Program-made: the position numbers and the translations under genes
Source of the DNA: Isoetes taiwanensis
Taxonomy: Eukaryota; Streptophyta; Lycopodiopsida; Isoetales; Isoetaceae
Length of the DNA stretch: 64,000 nucleotides
Reading direction: 5' to 3'
Assembly (NCBI GenBank): GCA_021234155.1
Contig: JAJEKV010000023.1
Location: forward strand, 10,241,141-10,305,140
The notes under the pieces: generated by a model
The model's input: only the letters and a program-made list of their open reading frames with translations
Databases searched by the model: none
What the model was told of the DNA's origin: nothing
In this document: one piece after another, positions 20,134 to 33,547 of the stretch
How positions within the stretch are numbered: the stretch's first letter is position 1
How the letters are laid out: each line of letters starts with the position of its first letter

Positions 20134-23100
20134 TTGAGAGGGTTTGGATTGATGGATAAACTACAAAGTTTCATGGCTGGGACCTTGAATCAGTGAGAAA
20201 ACATCTGTATCAGTATTGCCTCATGGATCTCTGTTGGAGGGTTTTATTTTGCTAATCCATGTTTTGCTGGTTACTAGGTCTGCTTTGGGTTCAATATGGT
20301 TGTCCACATCAAATCAGATTATTTAGGTGTATTGTGCTAGCACATTTTAGTACTAATGGTAAGCATTTTTTGTGGTAAGGAATGCTAAGTTTTTTTACAT
20401 TTATATAATGACCGTGCCATTTTTAGAAATTGTGTTAATGTTAGTGGCTCTTAGTATTTTGTGAATGATAGTCCTAATGTTACAAATTTTGTCAATGTTG
20501 GTGCCATTGTTAGTAATTTTGTCAATGTTAATACTACACTAAATCTATAGTTAGTAAAGCTATCCTAGCACAACAGATTAGCAATGCTTTTAGTCCAACA
20601 TCTTAGAATTTATTAGTGGTTTGGTTTGCCAAGGATTGTGCTATAATGCTAATGGAATCAACAATTAGTTCTAAGTTGCTATTATTAATATTTGTTTCCA
20701 CACAGCGTTGTCGTAGCATTTACTAGTGGTTTTATTCTTATTTTGCAAGCTGAATCCTTCCTAGTTCCGGGCCAAGACAATCTAGATGTTCCAAATTAAC
20801 CAAGAGCCTTCGGAAATAAAACCTTACTTTTGAATATTCAATATCTTTGTTCATCTATCTGAGAGGGACAGGAGGATGGGAACATGAAAAATCCATAGTT
20901 GCATATTGCAAATTGCACAATCTCATCTCTGTGCAAGGCCAAGTGGTGCCTGTCTACAAAAAAAGACATGTTTGGTGAATCTAACGGTGACATATTTCTA
21001 TATTTCTTCTCTACACTTGGTATTTAATTGGTCAGGTCGGGCCACCGTCCATGGTGATGGTATTTATTTTATGAGATGAGTTTCCCATGTTATATGATGG
21101 AGTGTGTATAGGTTGTGAGCGTCTGGGTGTGGGGCCATGTTTTGTTAGGGCGGATCATGCTCTTTGGTACAGTCATAAGTGATCAGATTGAGCTAGCGGG
21201 TCTTGTAGGGAGGTTGCAAATAATACCCAGGTAAGTGGCCATGAAAAGCCTGGCGTTTCTAGTTAGATTTACTCTTGAGATGAAGTTTTAACAAAATACA
21301 GGTCTCTGATGTGTTAGGACAAGAGGTAAAACTTCATCCGATGCGAATCTTAGCAAAAACATTTGGGCAAAGAAAGTCTTTTCAAAATTGTTACTTGGTC
21401 TGGCACCTCGACATCGGACCGACTTTGCATACGAAGGTGATACTTGGAGCTCCTAATTGCGGTGAAATTCATGGACGTCCGATCAAAATGATTTTAACAT
21501 TTAAATTTAAAGTAATTTTATTCCATAAAATTAGCTTCAATTCTAATTGGATCGTGTTTATGCTTGTTTTGTGTATTTAAATGTGGTTAAAGAATAGTTT
21601 TGGGCACATCTGGGCCTCAGCCCTTATCTCACTGCCCACCGATCCACATTTATCAATATAGACCACGGCCCTAGCTGATGCAAATAGTTGTTTTCACTCT
21701 CACTTATCAATATTGCAGGGATTTTGCCTCTTAAACTAAATGACTCTGCCTATCTAATTCCTTACCACAATAATTAGTGGATCTTTTTTCTATTCTAAAT
21801 TTCAGGTATTTATTAGGGCGAAGGGGTGCGTCATGTTTATTTGACTCTTTTGAACAATTTTTCTATTTATATGCGGTACAGGTTGTTTTGGTTTTTGAGG
21901 AGGAGGATCGATAGACTTTTCGTACAGGTTTCTTCTTCAGCACAACTTATCATTTTAACTTACCTCTGCGCCTTGCAATTGCTGCTGGCTTTATCGGCTA
22001 TAATGGCCGGCTAAAAATAAATTAGACATCAACATCAATCTGGATAGAAGGCCTGAGCTACCCGAGATGATCCGACACCCAATTCGGAAATCAATCTAAT
22101 AGTCTCATGCAACTCCGGCTATGTAAATCGAGCTGTCGGAGGTGCAATGCATTCCATTTTTTCCGGTGACTGCCATGTTACTTGTTTTTGCCAGCAATAT
22201 GTGCCCGGTAGCAATCACGGAGTGCCTCATGTACTTCTTTATGACAATATTAATCCCTTAACAACCTGATCCTCAAGATCGAATCTCGGCTGGTGGCGTC
22301 AAGGATAGGGTAAAAGTTGCATACGTAAAATATGAAAAAAAGTATAAAACATGAAATCTCCCCTTTTTTAGAAAAAAATACACATTTTATATGTTCGAAA
22401 AAAAATTCGGCCAGTAGAAGTCGTCGAAAAACAATACGTATAGTAGACATCGGCATAATGGCGTATAGATTGACTTTATCTTGCTAAAATGTGGACGTGG
22501 GAATTGGAGCCCTTCCCAATGTATCTTGGCATCGTCGGCATGCAAAATACATCGCAAGCAACACCACTGGTGCGACATGGATACAGGCACGTGGCTGGTG
22601 TGACAAAAGTGTCGCGGACGGATGTTAGGGCAACATGGCCGCGTAGTTGTCTGGGAACTTTGGCGTCCCTCGATGCAGCCGCAAGTTTCATTATTGCGGA
22701 CATGGTGCTTGCAATGCAGATGTGTCGTGACGTTCTCGCGGACGCGTGCTAGTTTTTTGGATTTTTCACGAATGCCTGTTGAGCATATTATAGCCACATG
22801 TAAATTTTATAAGTCATGATTCATCTAGCAATGATGCAGCACATAATTTATATATAATAAGTTCATTCGGATTGATATCCTTGCTTCAAAATGTCAACTA
22901 CCAAGTGCATTCGCTCATGAAGCGGTCTCCCTTTGATGATGTCATTTGAAGTCGAACCCTAATGTTAGTACTTAACAAGAGACATCCTTTGCTGGTTTGG
23001 CGTGTGCCGGTTGCCACTAAATTGAACGATTAAATAGCTTGATCGAGGTGGTGTGAGTAACTTGCCGTGCAAACTTCTCCTTAGATTATACACACTAGCC

Positions 23101-23600
23101 TTTGGTTGATTACTGTCTACTCTCCCCAGACCTAATACCCAACAATATTTAACAAAATTGGGTTCCCTCCTTTGCTAGTTGTGGTAGCTCGGGATATCAA
23201 TGAGTCGTAATTCTAATAAGCTTGATTGAAAGCAATTCGGCCTCTTCAGTGTTATCCCTTATTTATACCGGGAACCAAAAATCGACATAGCAGTCATTTG
23301 GTGCTTCTCGTCTCATGCAATAAAATCATGGAGCTATAAAAAAGCCGCCAAAGCCAAAAGCCACGTGGGTGAAAACTAGGGATTGAGGGCATTAAGTTAG
23401 GAGTGATTGTTAATGGACGGTGGGCATGTAAAGTTCACATTCACATGTCTCAAAAGAAAGGAAAAGTGCTACTGATATCAGCATCCACATTTTGGGAGGG
23501 AGCCTGAGAAAGAGAACAAAATTGATATAGCATAACCCTATTAGACCCAAAGAAACTTCGTAAGGATGCATTTAAAATGGCCAGTCTGCCGAGTTGTGGC
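20134..23600. other. Long spacer
   Basis: No gene, RNA or clear element is supported. A gttagtaattttgtcaatgtt direct repeat cluster lies at 20430-20540. The GC-richer part at 22480-22760 has open frames on both strands but no recognisable motif on either. Confidence 0.4.
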
Positions 23601-23879
23601 TTGATGCCTTTTCATCTAGGTATATAAAGGTATATGAAACTGCGTTGGCGAGGTGAAGCGTTTTGCCAAGGTCTTTTACTACACAATCAGAAAAAATTAT
23701 GTCTTGTGAGGCAGCCCGGAGTTGCATGGTCTCTGAGGAGTTGGAGAAAGGTCGGGCCGCAGGCTGATAGCGTGGGAAGAATCTGATCGTGTTGGAGGCA
23801 GGTTAAAGTCTCAAGCCAGCGATGTTGTGCCACGGTTGAAGAGGACTAGGGCCAAATCATGGAGGCTGACGATATCTGG

Positions 23880-26551
23880 TATCTTGGCGTCCACTTGCTT
23901 TTCTGCTGATGGGACTTTGGAGGATCAGCTGGTTACGGTATGTGCACATTATTCCTCGGGGTTTTTACCTGACGCCTCTTCCCTCGATTAAGGAATCTGA
24001 GGAGGCTTGTTTTGAAATTTGTGTCGTATCCTTCTGCCTCACAGTGAAACTTAGACTGACCTCGGTTCAGAAATATGACAAGGATATCACAGGGCTGGAT
24101 GGCATCCCTGTGGAGTTCCTTCAGGAACCTTATTGGAGTCATTTTAGTGAATCATGTGCAGTGTGTGCAGGTTCTAGGTCTTCTACTCTCAAATGGATGG
24201 GATCTTAGATCACCGCATGCATTCCTTGGTTTCTAGGTTAAGCGACCTTCTATTAATAGTTTGGGCCCTCTCCTTATTGTCCTTTGTAGCATGAGTTGTT
24301 GAAAGCCACTGTGAGAGAGGATTCAAGCCGATGTTGACTTCTTCCATTAGTAAAGGAAGTGCGATCTCAGAGGTTTGTCTGGGAACTATTTGGCTTCAAT
24401 GTTTTGGCTTATGAGGGGGCCTGTGTGGGCCGGGAGAGGCGAGGTCAAAAGCGTGCACCATCTTAAGCAGCTTTGCCAAAGCTTACGATAGTGTAGTTTG
24501 GAGTTCTTGTGCGCGCCGCGGTGGCGTTGTGGTCCGCTGGAGAGCAGTCATGAACTGCATGGAGTCGGCCTTGGAGCTCTGTTAATTGTGCGGGGTGAAC
24601 CCTCTTGCCTTCTCCTTACCTGGCGGAAGGGTGCGTCAAAAGGTGCTGCACTGTATCTTTTTGTTTACGATTGTGGCGGAGGCAACATCTCGATTGTTTA
24701 CATTTGCCGGGTGGAGGGTGGTGGATGGGCTTTGGATGCGGGGATGGTAGCAGTTAATAACGGTTTTGCGCGTTGTTACTTTTCCTCTTCTTAATTAGCG
24801 AGAAGAGAGGAATTTGCGAGGAATGCTTCAGAAGGGTTCTTTGGATACTTTTCTCATGCGGGCATTCTAACTTCTAGGGTGGGGTAGAGTGCTCCACATT
24901 ATGGGCCGGTGACTCGCCTCTCCCCTTGTTTGGCTCTATTCCCTTGGAAAGTGCTTCCGAGGTAATTTATTACTAAGTTGTTTGGGTATTCCCTTTGGAA
25001 AGGATGTTTCCATAGGGAGGGTGTGGGATGAGATTTTGCGGTTGCAGGAAACACCTCTATTGTGGAAGGGTGGCCCAGGTTGTCCCATAAGCGGGTGGGA
25101 TCCCACTGTGCCCGTCGGTGCTTTATGGCACTCTGTACACTCGGCCTCTGCGTGTTGGCTCCACGAGGAGTAAGATCACGGACTTTGGATAGATTTGCTT
25201 GAAATTTTGTGGCCAGGGTGCAGGATATGATAGAGGCGGTTGTTGAAATGACGGGTGGAAGTGTCTCACGCCTAGGAGGATAGAGCTTGGCCATTGGATT
25301 TGTGCTGCATGATAAGGTGTTGGTCTCAAGTTTGTTTGGGCATTGCAGGATGGAGCATCTTCTCCTGGTCTTGGCCTTTGATTAGGTCTGTTTGCCATTG
25401 TGTAGCGTTTGAGAAGCCCGTCTGTGCATGTGGGTTGCCACAGGCAGCATTGTGGGTCTGGGCGCCATGGCCGCTTTTCTCACTGGGGTGCCGCGGGCTT
25501 GGGATCTCATGTGCGTGTGCTCTTCCTTCGGGTGCTCACGCAGTTTTATCACCTCACCCTCACTTTCCTTGTGGGTTTCCTCTACCCCTGCGCCCACCCT
25601 TCAGGCCAAATTGCATCACCCGGACGCGGAGGGCGGGTTCAGGCCATTCTTTGTGCTCTGTGGAGGAGGATTGGTATTTGGGGTGGTCATTAGCTTAGTG
25701 GGAGTTCTTTGGGCTCTGTGAGGCGGTGGCCAGGCTTCTCCCGGGACTTCACTCGTCGCGAAATATTGCACTACACACATACCTATAGTCCCTCTCGGGA
25801 TGATGGTGGTGCGGGTTTGGAAGGTTCATCAGGATGTTCTTCTTTGGTCTTGTTAAGGTCGCTATTCCATTGCCTTTGGTAGTGGTCTGCTGACTTTCGG
25901 GTTCTCATTGGTGCTCGGCTTGGAGCGTGGACATGGGAGCTCACTTCCCCAGAAGGTTAAGTGCTTGTGTGGTGCCTGCATTATATCGGGGTGGAATGCC
26001 CTTGCCGTCGGTTTGGGCGGGTGTGAGCCCTCTACGCCCTTGTTGTGGCCCTCGTCGTGAGGCCCCGGCGGGCATTAATACGGTTTATGCCACTCGCCTG
26101 CAATTGGGTTTGAACTCGAGATGAAGTTAACTAACTGATTCTCTTTCATGTGTAGCATCTGGTGCTTAAGCTCTTGTGACAAACCACCCACATCTGTGCA
26201 TAGCTTGGTTGGTGGGTGATTTAGGCGGTTGTGGATCTTTCGAGGTTGACGACTGTAACCTCTACGATTCCTCGATAGATGCGAGCTATTTCAACTTACG
26301 GGTGTTCAAGAGATTAGTAGGCGGAAGTTTGCCATTTGGTACAGGACTTCTTGGAGATGGGCTATGGGGTAAAACGTTGATACCGGTTTTGGCCGGTGGA
26401 ATTCTGATTTTACATCAGTTTGTTCTTGGCTGGATTGCTCGAGAAATTATATTTGTCTCTTTAGGCGGTTCTCCTTCCCCTCCTCACTTGCTTGCTTTGT
26501 AATTACCATTCTTTTTAATATAATGATGACCACGGTTCTTGAGAAAAAAAA
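23880..26551 (+). pseudogene. Decayed L1-type LINE (reverse transcriptase to 3' end)
   Basis: Reverse transcriptase landmarks of plant L1-type LINEs appear in order on the plus strand but in changing frames. They are GLDGIPVEFLQEP (about 24090-24130), FAKAYDSVVW (24472-24501), PRWRAVMNCM (about 24515-24565), a GVRQ-like turn (about 24625), LF.…VAEATSRLF (about 24655-24705) and LGIPFGKDVSIGRVWDEILR (about 24975-25040). The YADD box that should lie between the last two is not found. Broken C-terminal sequence runs to about 26500. The element ends with tttttaatataatgatgacc and a short A run at 26544-26551, a typical LINE tail. Multiple frameshifts and stops make it inactive; the 5' part (ORF1, endonuclease) is not recognised. 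Confidence 0.75.
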
Positions 26552-28170
26552 GTTAGAATTAACTCAAGCCTTCGTGATAGAGGACTGGGAGGTAAGAGGG
26601 GTGCAAAAGTAGGTGCCTTAGAAGAGACACTGTTGAGGACAGAGGGGCCAAAAAAAAAAATAGGATGGAGGGCAATGGATTTAAAGCGATGGAGTTGGTT
26701 GCTGGTTGAGCAAAGCGGGAGGGTTGACCAATGTCTACTTCCGCAGGCGGCTTCGTTAGGCTCAACAAAAAGTTCTTTCAAGGTTTGTTGGGTTGTCCCC
26801 CATCTACTTGAGCATAAAGCAATGAAGGAGGCATTTGCGGAGAGTTACTAAAATTGGACTATTTATTTTAGGTTGCTTGTACATTTTAAACCTTAAACAT
26901 GGCCAGGTAGTGCGATGACATACACAAAAGATGATTGAAGATGAACACAAAGGCTGATAGAATTGCCAGCCACTGGTTTCCTGCTTATGCCATAGCAGCT
27001 GCAAACACCAATTTCGATCAAAGCAACTCCCTTGCCAAAAACACCATAACACCACCATAAAACTCTTGAACCTGGTTTTATTCAAAATTGGATAACACCT
27101 AAAACTAGGATGTTGCGCACTCTAGCAATCTAGGACCTCGGCTCTCGATGTTGCCAGGTGGGGCACACCTAGTTCAAAGGCGTTTATCCTCTGTAACATT
27201 GCTCTATGTTCATAATGTATGGAGAATCCTATATAACTGACTACCTTGAAACAAACTAAGCTCTTAAGCATGATTTCATTAATTGGATAAAATAAACATA
27301 ATTTTACAGAATTTTGGCTTTATATATTGCTCAAACACAGATACTTTCACCTAGTACTCATTAGCAAACGCGGGTAATTAACACCCACATGTCTACATAC
27401 AAATTTTTGTGTTGTAGCATGCGTGTATGACGCCATAAGCTCAATATTATTGTGTGTACATTTATGCATGCAATAATTCACATCAATACACTTCACTGTA
27501 AAAGCGGCTTCACGAGGGTGAGGCCATTCATCTTCCTTGGCTTAGATGCCTACATTCAGGAGGCTGTCAGCTCTTTTTCAAGTGTTGCCTTGAGCTTCTA
27601 GCGATGGTCACGTGAATGCGCTGAAATAGCGTTAAGCTTGGTCCATGGCTCTTATCTAAAAGTGGACTGCTAGTGCTTGCGGGAAGCTCACTCGCGTTAA
27701 GTCCATATTTGCACAGTCGAGGAGATCTGTAATTTGAATGGCATCACGAGGCTTTGATGTTGATGGCCAGTGAATGCGCACACACTAATAATGTAATATT
27801 TGACATGGGTACCTAATAACTAAGTAAGGATGTAATAACTTCGATTAAGGATGTAATATCACGTGCCACTGGCGGTGTATTATAGCGATGTACTATCCCA
27901 CCTCCACTTATTCGCAGGCATCATTAGTTAATTCAGTCAGAAACAACTATCTGTCCCCAAACTTATCACGCATATTAATCGCATACACACACATATATCC
28001 ATACGAAGATGTATTATACTTGTATTTATACTGGCGGTCTTATACCACGAGCAATAACTTGAAGTCTGCAATAATTCCTCAATAATTCTACCTCACTATA
28101 AAGCTTCTGCGCCAGGCTAAAGTTCATTCCTCTCCATGGATTATTTGCCTTCATCAATTCACCCACATCG
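26552..28170. other. Spacer
   Basis: No gene is supported. Open frames on either strand at 26.5-27.1 kb overlap each other and lack motifs. Confidence 0.4.
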
Positions 28171-28176
28171 AGCGAT

Positions 28177-31100
28177 CTAGGTGCTCAAGCTGACCCTCTC
28201 ACGATCTTGTTGGTTGCCCTGAACAGGCATCTTCTTCTTGATCCCTACACTGCGAAGAAAGCTTTGGGCGGCGGGGTGTGCCTGCGTCAATTCATTGTAA
28301 TAGTCCATCGATTTGGCGGCTTTACAGGCGAATGAGCTATGAGATCGGATCGCACTACGGATCACGAAGATGAATGAATCACACATTTGCTTATTAGCAG
28401 GTGTAAGAGACTCTTGTTGAATGGAAAGCAGGCGTATTTCAAATAATAACTAGTCTATTGTAACTTTCATGTTATGAATGATATAGTAATTATGTAAAGA
28501 AACATTGCATACCTCAAGAGTTCTCATCATCGTCCTTAGCTTCTTTAGCCACTAATTCTTGCAACTGAGCCCGAACACTCTTTTGGGGATCTAACGACAA
28601 TGGCCTGGTCTCTACGGCCCAACCATAGTCTATTGTTTTCAAAGGTTGGTAGCGTCAGGTCATTAGGATTGGGTCTCAATTCTTGCTCCAGCAATCCCTA
28701 TCTTGCATTGCATATGAGGTTCCCTTTCGGCAATAGGTTCAAACCAAGAGACAAACACCTCTTCGTAATGTGGGAGATTAGGGTCCTCTATTGGGTCCTC
28801 TCCGGCCAAAACCATCCATGTCGGGCAGTTATCATGTGGATGCGATTAGCAAGAGCATTCCCTTCTTGACATCTTGGTAGGGTCGAATATTTCAAGCTGG
28901 GTTCTTGGGTCTGCAGAGAAAGGCCAACGTAATGAGATGCTTCAATGTGCTCATCCACAAACACTCTTTCGGGTTCTTCCAATGCACTTTGCACAGTCTT
29001 TGGGCGAGAAATCTGAATGAGAGCTCTCACCGGGCTGCGTCACCAAGCACTTTCGCAACAAGGTGGACCGGTAGTCAATAACTTCATTCATATATGTGTT
29101 GGACCATGACTTATCGCCCCAGCTCTAGAAATAGCTGCCCGGTGCATCATGTACTTGGCAATGAAGCTCTTAATGCACATATATCTTTCAAGCTCCCCAT
29201 ATGGTCTGCGGGACCTTAGGTGACCCTCTCGGAATCATAGGTAAACCTTGGGCATCCTCCTTCCACATTCGAGGGGGAGCCACTCCCTATGCCCCGCCTC
29301 ATCTTGTAGAACATTAGTGGCCATCCATCCTTCATGCAAAACTTGAAGAGTAGAGGTTCCAAGTGACCACATAAGCGGTCCTTCTTATCGGGGGATAAAA
29401 CCTTTCACGAATTCCTTCCAATCGGGAACCTCTGTCACAAGGTAAAAGCGAAGGAGCCTTTGAACTACATCGCTTGAAGAGTTGCATAAGCTCGGAATAG
29501 TCAATGCATCTGATCTTCTCATTAGAGTAGAGTAGTTTCAAATAGGGCATCTATGTCATCGTGGGTGTGTCCAACCATCATGAATCGGTGCACTTGATCA
29601 AATACACCTAACCAAACCAAGTATGACAAGTAAGAGAAAAAGATATCTATTCTTATTCTGACACTGAGCAATTATCTAGCTGCAAGTAAAGCCTCCTAGG
29701 CAACTTGTTTGCTACCATGGGGCCTTTGATAGGAGGCATAAAATCATTTCTCTTGCCATTCATCATTTTGTCCCGAGGTTATACGTTGTTTAAAATTCTT
29801 TGCACCCCATTTTGCCGGACGATCGATTATCTCTCAAATGGCCCCAATTATCCCCGATTTATTCTCCGGTGTCTTCAAGGTATGATTCAAGGATCCCACA
29901 TGAAAATTAGAATCATCGGGGCCGGAGGTCCGATTGAGAAGTGGCCCAAGGCACCTATACCATGGCCGTGCATGAGAGCACTTGTAACAACGACCTTGGT
30001 CGTTCACCCCTCCATACAGACTTTGCTAGCTTCTCTAGGCGAGGGACCATGGTCTTATTCTCGATCCATCTTATCATGTATAATGGTTAAAGCGTGCTCG
30101 GGGAGATCTATCGACAAAGCTCTCCAGGGACCGATAAAGGCTCTCGCAAGAAATCTGGGCCATCATATGCGATTTCCTCTCTATTGCAAGTACCCTTCTT
30201 TCGTTTGGATCTCTGGTCTTAGCAAGCTTTTCCTTTATGACAATACGGGTGTTACACTTGGAAAATGCTATCCTCTTAGCTATTGATACCTACGAATGAT
30301 TCTCTTTCCAAGCGACGAAATGCCGAAGGAGAAATATGCTTGTTTGTCATCTCGTAGCGAAATATCTACTTCTTGGTGTATATCCTTCTTAGTCAAGGCG
30401 AGAAGGTAGCCTCTTAACATTTTGTCTGCTACCCTCGCTTTCGTAATTTTCGGCGGTGTGGCATCGTCTCTGCGTTTTCATCTATGAACATAGATAGCCA
30501 CGAGCATTACCGACCAAAGTATGAGACCTTGGCTTCTTAGACCCGGTATTTCAGGTGCTTTCGGCAATTACGTGGCCATCATTGAAGAGCTTCTTCCACT
30601 TGTAAAAGTGGAAATGGGAATGCCATAGGCTTTATGCCATGCTTTCACGCTTTTTGTTTGTTATTCAACATCGGTTTGCGGACTACACCATTTTTGAGCA
30701 AAGATCTAGCATGTTATATGCAAAAGTTGTGCGCTCAGGGACTTCATGTTCGATAAAGGTTCTCATGCAAGCTATCTCCGGGATGTAAAATTTGCGCGAC
30801 ATCGTTTCATGCAAAGACGATTGATGACACGAAGTCTAGAATAGCCTCGACACTAGTTTTTCTTTCACATTTACTCTGTCTTTGGGCGTGTTCGGGTCTC
30901 CGATTGACCATCTTTGTAAGGTCTCTTTTTTGGTGATGCCAATTTTGGGTCTAATGGAGTAAGGTTCATTCTCCACATCCTTCTCCTTCACCGCAACCAC
31001 AAGAGTAGAAAGCTGGAATGTTATCAACGAGCACGAGGGCTATGGGCCATCTCACAAGGTCATGCGGTTGGGGCATTTACGCACCGGGCTGGCGGCGCAG

Positions 31101-31377
31101 ATAGAGATCTTTTTCGGGCATTGGAAAAATGTTCATGATAGTAACGGCTATCGAGCCTTCCCCTAACTTCACGTCGGACCACGGCATGGTTTGGATCGGC
31201 AAAAGCGATAACACCATAGGCATAAGCCATGTAGCGGCATTCATGCATGAGTGTGCACGCCTTCTCAACTAACTCATCTCTAGAAAGCCCTTGCACATGA
31301 TTCGTCTCATTCTTGGCTAACCCCTCATTCCCTCTGTCTCCCCGGTCTATGCGTTTTATCGACACGGTGGGGTGCAT
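28177..31377 (-). pseudogene. Unrecognised minus-strand coding module, broken into pieces
   Basis: Minus-strand frames at 31060-31377, 30836-31027, 29332-29550, 28788-29030 and 28177-28386 read like parts of one long protein in transcription order. Examples are LSRDELVEKACTLMHECRYM and LDSRYYHEHFSNA near the 5' end, ETLQRWSIGDPNTPKDR, LKLLYSNEKIRCIDYSEL, and HIEASHYVGLSLQTQE near the 3' end. The pieces lie in different frames with long gaps, so the gene is either intron-rich or decayed. I recognise no family. A 193-codon plus frame (29705-30286) on the opposite strand is taken to be an antisense shadow. Confidence 0.3.
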
Positions 31378-31379
31378 GC

Positions 31380-33113
31380 TTCCTCATCTCTATCAAGTTG
31401 GCGGCAATGTCCTTCTTGTACCACAACACAAAAGTCCCCCCGACTTCACCCATTTTTCTATTTCCATTTTAGGAATTGGTAGCGATGCTTGTCCATCGAA
31501 CATTCACAATTGAAGCGACAACCATACCCTCAGGGGACGGTCGGTGTGATGGCTCGAAATTGTGGACTCTTCCTTACGCCACCTTTTTCCCCGGCAGATC
31601 TGGCGGAATTACATCAGCCATCCCGCAAACAAGAGGTCGTGAATAAGCGCGGCCGCGATCATAAAAGCGAGAAAGCTTTGTGATCACAAACCACTACAAA
31701 AATAGAACCGAAAAATAAAAATGCTCGGGACTATCGCCACCGCGATCTTATCGAGCATGGGTAAGAAGCGGTCGGCGCTTTTTTGCAAGTATTCACACTA
31801 TTTGTTTCGATAAGAACTTCGTGCAAATCACATTTCGAGGCTAGCTAGTGGTTTCAACTCAAAGTTGTCGATATTTGGGAGTTCATTGGTCAATAGCAAG
31901 TGTAGGCGGTTGAAGGTATCAGCGGCCAGCGATCTCGTGGAGCACCAAAGTTATCTGACCCGACTTACGAATAAAGCATTACTCATACCTCCACGAATCA
32001 CGGTGGCGTCAAGCGTCAACTTGTAGCCGGTGGCGTCAGCGTCAACTTGTAGCGGTGGCGTCAGCGTCAACTTGTACCCGTCGAAGGCTGCGGTGTCATA
32101 AAAAAGCGGTGTTTAGTTTCATCCACATGGAGAAAGAAAGCATATACACGAAACACGTTTACATTGTATAATAAACACACACGAGTGCAGTTTTGCTTAG
32201 AACATCTATTTTTACATAGTTGCAACAAAGTATCGGGGAGGTATCTTATCAATCCATGCAATACATAGTGATGTTAGTGAGGAGACTTCGGAGGTTGTAG
32301 TTATAATTAAAATTGATTGCAACATAGGCGTTGAGTTCACTTGATTGAGGGATATGCATCGAGAATAGGCCTTTTACCTGGCCGAAACCACCGAATTCGA
32401 TGCGATTTGCGAGAATTACGAATGTGTAGTGGCGGATTACCAAAGCGGATTATCAGCGCCCTCGTCGGCGCCTTCAATGGATCGAAATTCTGCGGCAAAT
32501 CCTGCCCGAACTTGGCCCGGCTTTTAGGCGCGACTCGGCGCCTCGAAGATCTTGCAAAACAATGAAATTTGAATTGGCTTTTCCGCTTTTCGAATTGGTT
32601 TGTTCTCGATTTCAAATTTTCTGATCCTTTGTCAGGTCCAAAGTAAACCGGATTTTTTGGGGCATTTATGGTCGCATAATGTGTCAGTCGAAATTACGCC
32701 CGAATTTGAGCGGGCGTCCAAGTGGATAAGGACCTTTCCTACGGATTACTTGCCTTTTCGGACGGGTATATCGCGCGACGACCGCATTTATGTCGGGGAA
32801 TAAATCGGCCCGCCGCCGAGTAATTATTGCGCCGCCAGACGACGCCATTATGGCCCTGGCCTTACGTTTTTCCGCAGCGCAATTATGAGGCGGGCAATTA
32901 ATTTCAGCGGCTGCGTTCTATAAATTGAAACTTCAAACCTTTAAAAAACAAATTTCGACTCAGCGATTTCGTTCGGCGCCTAAGCGCCTTAAGCCCTCCG
33001 GCGCCTTCTCGAGCCACTCCAAAAGACTTCGTATTTCGAACTTCGGCCGGCCATGCGATCCCATAGCACCTAAGGACTCCCTCAAAGAAGGTATTTTCTA
33101 ACATTTCAGCTCA
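31380..33113. other. Spacer with GC-rich short palindromes
   Basis: No gene is supported. Locally GC-rich (32.4-33.0 kb). Pieces resembling gcggccgcgatc occur near 31650 and 31735, related to the palindromes listed at 33.1 kb. A short direct repeat ggtggcgtcagcgtcaacttg lies at about 32030-32070. Confidence 0.4.
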
Positions 33114-33345
33114 GCAAGATCGCGGACGCGATCTTGCCTACTCAACTTCTATTGTTTTCATAAGTATTATTTGCTTTCGGCAAGATCGACAGCGGTCTTG
33201 CTTGATAGGTTTTGTAATTTCTAGGCGGCGTTCTTCATAAGTGTAGCTGCTCAACAAGATGCGACCGCGGTCTTGCTTGATAGGTTTTGTAATTTCTAGG
33301 CGGCGGTCTTCATAAGTGTATTTGCTCAACAAGATCGTGGCCGTG
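33114..33345. repeat. 75-bp tandem repeat carrying gatcgcg-type palindromes
   Basis: A perfect hairpin with 11-bp arms gcaagatcgcg / cgcgatcttgc and a 2-bp spacer lies at 33114-33137. Two tandem copies (75-bp period) of cggtcttgcttgataggttt… with tcaacaagat follow, each containing a decayed version of the palindrome. Confidence 0.85.
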
Positions 33346-33547
33346 ATGCGGCTGAATATATAGATTTTCTTTCTTTATATGTTTCATGAGTACTAGTGTA
33401 GTGCGTCATTAGGTTCGCGGACAGCGATGTTTTCTTAATCGTGCTTAAGTGCTACACAGCGTGTGGCCGCGATGGTGTGGAGTTCTATTTTAGGCGCTTT
33501 CGGCGGGATCGCGGTCGCGTTTTTCTCTGATAGTTTCTACCTTTTCC

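Noticed and set aside
22387-22819. Open frames on both strands in a GC-richer stretch
   Set aside because: Neither strand shows a domain, splice-consistent neighbours or composition of a real protein.
25294-25721. Overlapping open frames in all three plus frames and one minus frame
   Set aside because: GC-rich LINE sequence with few stops; none matches a LINE domain in a single frame.
29705-30286. 193-codon plus-strand open frame
   Set aside because: No motif, unusual composition, and it lies antisense to the protein-like minus-strand pieces.
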